Source: Defluviicoccus sp. | Lineage (GTDB): Bacteria > Pseudomonadota > Alphaproteobacteria > Rhodospirillales > Defluviicoccaceae | NCBI GenBank assembly: GCA_029624735.1 | Contig: JARSSM010000013.1 | Span: forward strand, 40,441-104,440 | Direction of reading: 5' to 3' | DNA: 64,000 nt | Shown here: positions 58,188 to 64,000 of the stretch, one piece after another | Layout of the letters: each line of letters starts with the position of its first letter | Position numbering within the stretch: the first letter of the stretch is position 1 | Program-made: the position numbers and the translations under genes | The notes under the pieces: model-generated | Databases searched by the model: none | Told to the model about the DNA's origin: nothing | What the model saw: the letters and a program-made list of their open reading frames with translations, nothing else

Positions 58188-59375
58188 TTGTCCTCCCATC
58201 CGATCCCCACCGCTGCGCCCTCACTCGACCTCGCCTTCAGTGCCGCCCGTTGGTGCTCCTTTCGCTTTGGCTCGGGCAGCGTTGTCATCGATCCCACCTC
58301 CGGCCGCTACCTTTATCTGGACACGCTTGCCGCGCGGTTGCTGCACCTGCTGGCCGCATGTGAGGCCGCGGAAACGGCATTGGCGCGGTTCGCGCGCGAG
58401 CTGAGAGTCGACCTCCCGGTCGCGGCCGCTCTTGCCCGGAAACTCGAGGGCGAACTGGCGCACTGCCGAGCGGATGCAGCACCTCCTCCCGATACGGCTG
58501 CCGGGAACGGTCCTGTCCATCCGCCTCCAGGGGCCGCCGCGCTTGATGCCGTGCTGGAGGTCGGCGAGCGCCCGGTCAGGGTGCGCTGCTTCGATCCGCC
58601 GATTGCCCGCTCGTTCGCAGGGATGGCGGCGCCGGCGCGCACGCTGAACCGCGACCCCGCGGCGACGATCGACCTGTTCGGCAGGGAAGGCAGGTCTGGC
58701 GAGGGCGGGTATCACGTGACCGAGGACGGCCGCGTGCTCCAAGCGACCGATGATCCGTTTGTCGCGCGCTGGGCACTCGTTCGTGCGCTTGCTGCCGCCT
58801 GCTACGCCGGCCGGCGCCTGGTCGCGGTTCTGCATGCCGCAGCCGTCGCTAACGGCAACGCTGCTGTCGTGCTGGCCGGCGCCGGTGGTTCCGGCAAGAC
58901 GACGCTTGCGGCCGGCCTTGTCCGCGACGGCCTGTTCTTCCTCGCCGATGACGCGGTGCCACTCACGGCCGATGGCGAAGTCCTGCCCGTTCGCCTGGCG
59001 ATGTCGATCAAGGCCGGTGGATGGCCGATCGTAGGCGCGCTCTTTCCAGCCCTTTTCGAGCAGCCCGTGCACCGGCTGGGCCGGGGCCAATGCCGCTACC
59101 TTTGGCCCGTCGTGGCAGCCGATCCGGGCCCATCGGCGGCGCCGTTGCCAGTGGCAGCGGTCGTGTTTCCTCGTTACTGCCGCGGCGCCGCAACCGCGGT
59201 CGAGCCTGTGTCGCCCGTGGACCTGCTGGCAGGCCTCGGCGCCACCGGCACCCTGCCCACCGGGCAGAAGGAGGCGTTCGCATCCCTGTTGCGCTGGGCT
59301 GAGCGCGTACCGGCCTTCCGCCTTGTCTTCGGCGATCTGGACGGTGCGATCGCCGCCGTTCGTCGGCTGATCTGA
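58188..59375 (+). CDS. PqqD-like domain fused to HprK-related kinase
   Basis: 395 residues from a TTG at 58188. Residues about 20-90 resemble PqqD-type peptide-recognition domains (SVVIDPTSGRYLYLDTLAARLLHLL with a helix-rich tail). Residues about 125-395 are an HPr kinase/phosphorylase-like domain: LHAAAVANGNAAVVLAGAGGSGKTTLAAGLV with the P-loop at 231-239, FLADDAVPL (acidic pair 254-255), and the family-typical VFPRY strand. HprK relatives of this kind occur with nucleotidyltransferases in lasso-peptide clusters (PadeK of paeninodin phosphorylates the peptide tail) and in exopolysaccharide loci. Here no lasso cyclase is present. The fusion of recognition domain and kinase in one chain would bring a peptide to the kinase. 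Followed after 10 bases by the nucleotidyltransferase gene. Confidence 0.8.
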   Translation: MSSHPIPTAAPSLDLAFSAARWCSFRFGSGSVVIDPTSGRYLYLDTLAARLLHLLAACEAAETALARFARELRVDLPVAAALARKLEGELAHCRADAAPPPDTAAGNGPVHPPPGAAALDAVLEVGERPVRVRCFDPPIARSFAGMAAPARTLNRDPAATIDLFGREGRSGEGGYHVTEDGRVLQATDDPFVARWALVRALAAACYAGRRLVAVLHAAAVANGNAAVVLAGAGGSGKTTLAAGLVRDGLFFLADDAVPLTADGEVLPVRLAMSIKAGGWPIVGALFPALFEQPVHRLGRGQCRYLWPVVAADPGPSAAPLPVAAVVFPRYCRGAATAVEPVSPVDLLAGLGATGTLPTGQKEAFASLLRWAERVPAFRLVFGDLDGAIAAVRRLI

Positions 59376-59385
59376 CGGCGGACCG

Positions 59386-60504
59386 TTGACCGCGCCCGGG
59401 AAGGCCACGCACCCCTTTCCCCTTCTGTGCGCCGTCGTGCGGGCCTGGCTTCGGCCGGAGGAGGCGGCTGGCTTTCCGCGCGGTCTAAGCGATCGCCCAC
59501 CCGCAGAGCTCGCTGCGCTGGTGCGGGTGGCCGGCCGCCATATGGTGACGCCGGCGCTGGCGGCCACCCTTGAGGCGCAAGGGCAGCTCGCCGGCTTGCC
59601 GGCCGACTTCGCGCGCATCCTGTGCGCCGCCCGCCACTACAACCGTAAGCGCAACGCGGCCTACACCGCCGCCCTTGAAGAGACCTGCCTGCTCCTGAAC
59701 GGAATGGGGATCGAACCGGTCCTGCTCAAGGGCGCCAACCGGCTGCTTGACGATCTTTATCCGGACACGAGCTATCGTTTCATGAACGACCTCGATCTGC
59801 TTGTCCCGGCGGACAGGGCGGCCGAAGCCCATGCGCTCTTGCGCAGCAGAGGCTATCGCGCGCCCTTCCCGTTTGCGCCGCCCCACCACCTGCCTTTGCT
59901 CGAACACCCGCGGTTGCCGATCGCGATCGAGCTGCACCATCAGCCGCTGCCGCCGCCGGCAGACCGGGTCCTGGCTGCGGCCACGATGGCGGGCAGCGCT
60001 GTTCGGTGCGCGTTCCGCTCGGCCCAGGTCCGCCTCCCGGCTCCGTTCGAGCAGATCGTCCACCTGATCGCCGCGGCGCAGATCCAGGACAGCCATCGCC
60101 TGACCGGGACCGCGCCGCTGCGCGAACTCTTGGAAGCAGCGCTCCTCCTCGCGCGGCTGGGGCCGGACGCCGTGCCGATGGTCATCGAGCGGTTTCGCCA
60201 AGCCGGCTTCGGCCTCTCGGCGCGGCTGTTCTTCGCCCGGCTGGCGGCAACGCTCGGTCTTGGTGTGGCTTCCCCGGAGCCGGCCGGCCTGGCGCCCGCA
60301 CTCATCGACCATTGGGCGCGCCTGCAGGACCGATCGGAGTTTGCGAGCGCCATCGGCCGGATGCAACGCCTGTTCGGCCGTTACGCCCTCGATCTGCAAT
60401 GGTTTGCCAGGGTTCCTCAGTATCGCGCCCGGCTGATCGCCGATCTCGGTACGAGAAGCTTCTACCGCCGCAAGATTGCTTCCGTCGTCCGCACTTGGCG
60501 GTAA
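59386..60504 (+). CDS. Nucleotidyltransferase family protein (NTP_transf_5-like)
   Basis: 372 residues from a TTG at 59386, 10 bases after the PqqD-HprK gene. Core motif: IEPVLLKGANRLLDDLYPDTSYRFMNDLDLLVPADRAAEA (109-148), with LLKGA and the R-x-M-N-D-L-D-L-L-V acidic triad of this nucleotidyltransferase group. The rest is helical (residues 160-372), with LEHPRLPIAIELHHQPLPP and FEQIVHLIAAAQIQDSHRL as conserved-looking blocks. Members co-occur with HprK-like kinases and PqqD proteins in peptide-modification and polysaccharide loci. It may nucleotidylate the peptide or a phosphorylated intermediate. Reaction not established. Last gene of the exopolysaccharide locus. Confidence 0.82.
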   Translation: MTAPGKATHPFPLLCAVVRAWLRPEEAAGFPRGLSDRPPAELAALVRVAGRHMVTPALAATLEAQGQLAGLPADFARILCAARHYNRKRNAAYTAALEETCLLLNGMGIEPVLLKGANRLLDDLYPDTSYRFMNDLDLLVPADRAAEAHALLRSRGYRAPFPFAPPHHLPLLEHPRLPIAIELHHQPLPPPADRVLAAATMAGSAVRCAFRSAQVRLPAPFEQIVHLIAAAQIQDSHRLTGTAPLRELLEAALLLARLGPDAVPMVIERFRQAGFGLSARLFFARLAATLGLGVASPEPAGLAPALIDHWARLQDRSEFASAIGRMQRLFGRYALDLQWFARVPQYRARLIADLGTRSFYRRKIASVVRTWR

Positions 60505-60573
60505 CCCTCTCAGGCGCCACCGCGTCCACTCCCCCTTCGCCGTCATGGCCGGCAGCAACCGCCGCCCGACGGT

Positions 60574-61347
60574 TCATTTGGTGGTGTAGCCGCCATTGAC
60601 GAGGATGGTCTGGCCGGTCATCCACCAGCCGTCCGAGACCAGCAGGCGGATAAAGGGGACGATGTCCTCGATATCGGTGAGTCCGGTCTTAGAGAACTTT
60701 GAGAGCGCTGCAGCGGTCTTGTGATAGGCGACCGCATCGGCGCCCTCGGCCGGGTAGAAGAACGGCGTGTCCATCGGGCCAGGGCCAATGGCGGTCACCG
60801 AGATGCCGCGATCGCCGAACTCCTTCGAGGCCGCGCGCGTGAAATGCTCGACCGGAGCCTTGGTGCCGGCATAGCTCGAATAGAAGGGTGTGTAGGCGCC
60901 GAGCAGCGAGGTGACGAGCGTGCAAATCTTGCCGTTGTCGTTGAGCTGCTTGCCGGCTTCCTTGATGAAGAAGAAGGCCGCCTTGGCGTTGACCGCAGCC
61001 ATCTCGTCATATTCAGCTTCCGAGATCTCGGCCATCGGCTTCTTCAGCACCTTGCCGACGGTGTTGATGGCGATGTCCGGACGGCCGATCGCGGCGATGG
61101 CGTCGGCGAACAGCTTCTCGGTCGCGCTGGCCGTGATCAGGTTCGCCTGGAAAGCGGCGGCCTTGGCTCCGGCCGCCTTTACCGCGGCGACGGTCGCGTC
61201 GGCGTCCGCCTTACTGGTGGCGCTGTTGTAGTGAATCGCGATTGCCTTGGCGCCATGCGCGGCGAGATCGCGGGCGATCAACCCGCCGAGGTTTTTCGCG
61301 CCGCCGGCGATGATGACGGTTTTACCTTGGATGCTGTGATCGGTCAT
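60574..61347 (-). CDS. Short-chain dehydrogenase/reductase (SDR)
   Basis: 257 residues. Classical SDR: GKTVIIAGGAKNLGGLIARDLAAHG (TGxxxGxG-type motif with AGGAKNLGG), IAINTVGKVLKKPM (NAG position reads NTVG), the S-Y-K triad as SLLGAYTPFYSSYAGTKAPVEHFTRA (YxxxK), and ISVTAIGPGPMDTPFFYPAEGA in the substrate/cofactor lid. Uses NAD(P)H on a small carbonyl or alcohol; substrate unknown. Divergent from a LysR regulator gene, 131 bases between starts, the usual layout in which the regulator controls its neighbour. Confidence 0.9.
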   Translation of the reverse strand: MTDHSIQGKTVIIAGGAKNLGGLIARDLAAHGAKAIAIHYNSATSKADADATVAAVKAAGAKAAAFQANLITASATEKLFADAIAAIGRPDIAINTVGKVLKKPMAEISEAEYDEMAAVNAKAAFFFIKEAGKQLNDNGKICTLVTSLLGAYTPFYSSYAGTKAPVEHFTRAASKEFGDRGISVTAIGPGPMDTPFFYPAEGADAVAYHKTAAALSKFSKTGLTDIEDIVPFIRLLVSDGWWMTGQTILVNGGYTTK

Positions 61348-61478
61348 GAAATCGGCCTCCTTTGCCGGATGCGCGACCGCTTCGATGTCGATGGCCGCTT
61401 CCAGAAGACGACAATACCGTCTAGGATTGCACGATAAAGGCGATCATTCTGACATCATTTGTCAGGAACGCCGCCCAA
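61348..61478. promoter_or_regulatory. Divergent SDR/LysR promoter region
   Basis: 131 bases between the SDR and LysR starts. It contains the imperfect dyad TCTGACATCATTTGTCAGGA (61448-61467; TCTGACA and TGTCAGG give TGACA/TGTCA arms) of the T-N11-A size class used by LysR proteins. It would serve both genes. Assigned from position and dyad only. Confidence 0.5.
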
Positions 61479-62393
61479 TTGAAGCCGCTCCCTTTGGACC
61501 GTATCGACCTGTTCCGCATCTTTTCCCGCGTCGTCGAGTGCGCGAGCTTCACCCGTGCCGCCGATACGCTCGGCATCCCCCGTTCGTCGGTCTCGGCGGC
61601 GATTCAGGAACTGGAAGGCCGGCTCGGCGCGCGGCTGCTCCATCGCACCACGCGGAAGGTGTCGCCGACGCAGGACGGCACAACCCTCTATGAACGGTGC
61701 CAGCGAGCCATCGCGGAGGTTGAGGACACAGAGAACCTGTTCCGGCAGACGGCGGCACAGCCGTCGGGCCGGTTGAAGATCGATGTTCCTGGCCGGATCG
61801 GACGGCTGATCATAGCGCCGGCGTTGCCCGAGTTCCTGGATCTCTATCCGCAGATCGACGTCGAGCTGGGCGTCACCGACCGCGCGGTGAACCTAATCGA
61901 AGAGAGCATCGATTGTGTCCTGCGCGTCGGCCCGCTCAGCGATTCCGGCCTGATCGCGCGGCCGATCGGCAAGCTGCCGCTGATCAACGTCGCAAGCCCT
62001 GCCTATCTCGCACGACACGGAACGCCACAATCGCCGGACGACCTGGCCAACCATTGGGCGGTCAACTATGCGTCGCCTTCCAGCGGCCGAGTCGAGGGCT
62101 GGGAGTGGATTGAAGACGGTGCCATACGAACCCTGCTGATGCGGAGCCGCGTCACGGTCAACAGCGCCGAAGCCTACATCGCCTGCTGCCTCGCCGGCCT
62201 CGGCTTGATCCAGATCCCGGTTTACGATGTAAGGCGTTATCTGGGCGCTGGCGAACTCCTCGAAGTGATGCCCGATCACCGCGCGGATTCCATGCCGATG
62301 GCCCTGCTCTATCCCCATCGCCAGCATGTCTCGCGCCGATTGCAGGTTTTTGCTGATTGGCTTGAAACGCTGCTCAAGCGGCTGCTCTTGTAG
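61479..62393 (+). CDS. LysR-family transcriptional regulator
   Basis: 304 residues from a TTG at 61479. N-terminal winged helix: DLFRIFSRVVECASFTRAADTLGIPRSSVSAAIQELEGRLGARLLHRTTRKVSPTQDGTTLYERC (9-75), the standard LysR DNA-binding domain. The C-terminal co-inducer domain starts GRLKIDVPGRIGRLIIAPALPEFL, with SIDCVLRVGPLSDSGLIARPIG and CCLAGLGLIQIPVYDVRRYLGAGEL typical of the CrgA/DmlR-like subgroup. Likely regulates the divergent SDR gene. Confidence 0.92.
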   Translation: MKPLPLDRIDLFRIFSRVVECASFTRAADTLGIPRSSVSAAIQELEGRLGARLLHRTTRKVSPTQDGTTLYERCQRAIAEVEDTENLFRQTAAQPSGRLKIDVPGRIGRLIIAPALPEFLDLYPQIDVELGVTDRAVNLIEESIDCVLRVGPLSDSGLIARPIGKLPLINVASPAYLARHGTPQSPDDLANHWAVNYASPSSGRVEGWEWIEDGAIRTLLMRSRVTVNSAEAYIACCLAGLGLIQIPVYDVRRYLGAGELLEVMPDHRADSMPMALLYPHRQHVSRRLQVFADWLETLLKRLLL

Positions 62394-62395
62394 GC

Positions 62396-62440
62396 ACGAA
62401 GGTTAGCGTCCAAGGAGGAAGGTTAGCGTCCAAAGAGATA
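62396..62440 (+). repeat. Short direct repeat after LysR gene
   Basis: GAAGGTTAGCGTCCAA occurs twice in tandem with a period of about 20 bases directly after the LysR stop codon. No palindrome and no other copies noticed. May be a slippage product. Confidence 0.5.
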
Positions 62441-62480
62441 GTGGAAATTGTCGGTGATCGACGGGCCACACCCCCTTCCC

Positions 62481-62645
62481 CGTCATGGCCGGCGCGCCAC
62501 GCGTCCACTCCCACTCCCCGTCATGGCCGGCGCATCATGCCGCCCACTCCCTTCAACCCGTCATGGCCGGCGGAGGCCGGCCATCCACGACTTCTTGGAG
62601 CCACCACAATCGGTTGTGACCCGTGGATGCGCGGGTCTTTCGGCC
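62481..62645. repeat. GTCATGGCCGGC repeat cluster upstream of DUF599 gene
   Basis: Three successive CGTCATGGCCGGCG cores (near 62482, 62518 and 62559). The third begins a ~85-base unit with a GCCGGCGGAGGCCGGC hairpin and complementary ATCCACG/CGTGGAT arms, truncated on the right. Another single core lies near 60543. These match the units at 63587-64000. They fill most of the gap between the LysR gene and the DUF599 gene. Confidence 0.75.
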
Positions 62646-62709
62646 ACTCAATCCTCGGCCAACCGGCGTATATTTGCGTATTCGCCCGTTATCGACCGGA
62701 GGTCCGCCG

Positions 62710-63408
62710 TTGATCGCCGATCTCAGCCCGCTTGACGCAGGTGCCGTCGTCCTCTTTTTGGCGACCTGGTTCGCCTACCACACCCTGTTCGACAGCCGTT
62801 TCCGCCGTCCAGCGAGCATCAATGCGAAGATGATCGCGGTCCGCGAGGCGTGGATGCTGGAGCTGCTTTCCCGCGAGAACCGGATTGTGGATTCGACTCT
62901 CATCGGTCACTCGATCCACAGCGCCTCCTTCTTCGCGTCGACAACCATCCTCCTTGTTGCTGGCTTGGTTGGTGTAATCGGCTCGGCCGACCGGATCTAT
63001 GGCGCCACGGTCAACTTGTCGATGATATTCCATACTGGCACTCAAGCGCTCTTTCAGCTGAAGGTCCTGCTGTTGATTGCCATATTCATTTACGCGTTCA
63101 TCAAATTCACCTGGGCGATCCGGCAGTTCAATTACTTCGCGGCAATCATCGGTGGCGCACCCCCAGCGTCGAGTGCGCCATCCGACCGCGCATTGGCCAT
63201 TAGGATGGCGATGGTTCTCAGCAACGCCATTTGGCAATTCAACGCCGGCGTTCGCGCCTATTATTTTGCTTTCGCCGCCTTGGCTTGGTTCGTCCACCCG
63301 CTTTTCTTCATGATCATGACGGTGCTAATCCCGATCGTACTGGCGTACCGGCAACTGTGGTCGGCAACAGCGCGCGCCATCGCCGACCACGTCGACAGCC
63401 TCGGTTAG
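62710..63408 (+). CDS. DUF599 family membrane protein
   Basis: 232 residues from a TTG at 62710; the frame extends upstream to 62623 through repeat sequence, so that start is rejected. About four membrane helices (GAVVLFLATWFAYHTLF, SFFASTTILLVAGLVGVIGSA, LKVLLLIAIFIYAFIKFTWAI, AYYFAFAALAWFVHPLFFMIMTVLIPIVLAY). The family signature is visible as RFRRPASINAKMIAVREAWMLELLSRENRIVDSTLIGHSIHSASFF and FNAGVRAYYF. Inner-membrane protein, function unknown. Flanked on both sides by GTCATGGCCGGC repeats. Confidence 0.88.
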   Translation: MIADLSPLDAGAVVLFLATWFAYHTLFDSRFRRPASINAKMIAVREAWMLELLSRENRIVDSTLIGHSIHSASFFASTTILLVAGLVGVIGSADRIYGATVNLSMIFHTGTQALFQLKVLLLIAIFIYAFIKFTWAIRQFNYFAAIIGGAPPASSAPSDRALAIRMAMVLSNAIWQFNAGVRAYYFAFAALAWFVHPLFFMIMTVLIPIVLAYRQLWSATARAIADHVDSLG

Positions 63409-63586
63409 CGGAAGGGACCGACCGGCCGCTTCGTGATCTTGGCGACCACGCCAGCCTCTTCCTGCGCTTCTCGCGCACGGGCCGCGTGCGCTTTACGGCC
63501 GCTCCGCGCCCAGCCTTCGGGGGAGGCACTGGCACGGGAAAGTTGGCATGCGACGTTGCAGCGGTTCGCGTCCACACGTCCTTTTC

Positions 63587-63685
63587 CCGTCACGGCCGAC
63601 GGAGGCCGGCCATCCACGACTTCCTGGAGACACCACAACCGGTTGCAGGCCGTGGATGCGCGGGTCTTTCGCCCGCGCATGACGG
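63587..63685. repeat. ~97-bp cloverleaf palindromic repeat, unit 1
   Basis: Unit from GTCACGGCCGACGGAGGC to CGCCCGCGCATGAC. Outer arms GTCA(T/C)G/CATGAC, middle arms ATCCACG/CGTGGAT, side hairpins GCCG-x-CGGAGGCCGGC and GCGCGGG-TCTTT-CGCCCGCGC. Transcribed or extruded it would fold into a three- or four-arm structure. Nearly the same unit follows at 63727-63821. Confidence 0.75.
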
Positions 63686-63726
63686 TCTAAGAGTGGACAG
63701 ACGTCACCGCGCACGCCCCCTTCCTC

Positions 63727-63821
63727 GTCATGGCCGGCGGAGGCCGGCCATCCACGACTTCTTGCAACCGCCACAACGGGTTATGACCCGTGGATGCGCG
63801 GGTCTTTCGCCCGCGCATGAC
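63727..63821. repeat. ~97-bp cloverleaf palindromic repeat, unit 2
   Basis: Complete unit starting GTCATGGCCGGCGGAGG and ending CCGCGCATGAC, with the same nested arms as unit 1 and a different central loop (GCAACCGCCACAACGGG). Complementary differences between units keep the stems paired. Confidence 0.8.
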
Positions 63822-63864
63822 CGTTGGGAGTGAGAGACGGGAACGTAACAGCGCACCCCCCCTC

Positions 63865-64000
63865 ACACCCGTCATGGCCGGCGCGTCATGCCATGTCCCC
63901 CTCACGTCCGTCATGGCCGGCGGAGGCCGGCCACTCCTCCCTTCACCGTCATGGCCGGCGCGTCATGCCATGTCCCCCTCACGTCCGTCATGGCCGGCGG
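63865..64000. repeat. Tandem 77-bp repeat of GTCATGGCCGGC units at right edge
   Basis: A 77-base period: GTCATGGCCGGCGCGTCATG at 63871 recurs at 63948, and the second unit runs off the window end. Each unit has two GTCATGGCCGGCG cores. No spacers of constant length with varied content, so it is not a CRISPR array. Confidence 0.8.

Larger units (their letters stand above)
63409..64000. other. Repeat-filled stretch at right window edge, no gene seen
   Basis: About 590 bases without a credible gene. From 63587 onward it is almost entirely GTCATGGCCGGC-type palindromic units, listed separately. Frames here are translations of the repeats and are rich in Arg, Pro and Ala. Confidence 0.5.

Noticed and set aside
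58221..59618. 465-codon minus-strand frame
   Set aside because: Antisense of the PqqD-HprK gene; the plus-strand gene has a P-loop and a fitting operon.
63865..64000. Possible CRISPR array at the right edge
   Set aside because: Repeats are palindromic units with a 77-base tandem period and no unique spacers; no cas genes.

Overview
The window is GC-rich (mid-60s % G+C by eye) DNA from an alphaproteobacterium, most likely a Rhodospirillales-type chromosome. This is inferred from the NasT/NasS-controlled nitrate cluster, the ModD paralogue, the CHASE2 cyclase with FecR, frequent GTG/TTG starts and overall codon use; there is no rRNA to fix the taxon. One tRNA (Thr, anticodon CGT) is present, with no rRNA, no CRISPR and no intact transposon.

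Layout. 1-538: end of an isocitrate-lyase/PEP-mutase-type gene. 589-5689 (minus): surface-sugar operon with an RmlC-like epimerase, a SAF-domain dehydrogenase, a Wzx-type flippase and an oxalyl-CoA-synthetase-like ligase. 6051-7288: zinc alcohol dehydrogenase and tRNA-Thr. 7456-9666 (minus): secreted protein joining a seven-bladed propeller to RTX repeats. 9899-16082: scrappy region with pieces of nasA, a broken IS3-type transposase, two copies of a ~120-bp palindromic repeat, a ferredoxin-rubrerythrin fusion, a GNAT enzyme and a YidB/BON/OmpA protein. 16083-18533: sulfatase.

18606-33528 (minus) is a complete nitrate assimilation system: nasT-nasS (regulators), then a sigma-54-like promoter and a two-hairpin NasT leader with terminator, then nrtA, nrtB, a fused double ATPase nrtCD, a GAF protein, a NirB-like flavoprotein, nirA, a CysJ-like reductase and nasA. 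modD lies just upstream of nasT. In sequence, nitrate is imported, reduced by NasA (molybdenum) and NirA (siroheme), and NasS/NasT read out nitrate by antitermination at the leader.

34618-47191: mixed genes. These are a LprI/MliC lysozyme inhibitor, a GMC oxidoreductase with a Tat-exported small partner, a membrane protein plus polyprenol-type GT2, an RTX protein, a third copy of the palindromic repeat, a CHASE2 adenylate cyclase, a FecR protein and a lipoprotein.

47312-60504: exopolysaccharide locus with a Wzc-type tyrosine kinase, two Wzy/ligase-type proteins, GT4, GT2 and a second flippase. It ends in an unusual trio: a 66-residue acidic peptide, a PqqD-HprK fusion kinase and a family-5 nucleotidyltransferase. 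This trio is the best candidate for a poorly described system. 60574-64000: SDR/LysR divergent pair, a DUF599 membrane protein, and a dense field of GTCATGGCCGGC-type palindromic and tandem repeats running off the right edge.
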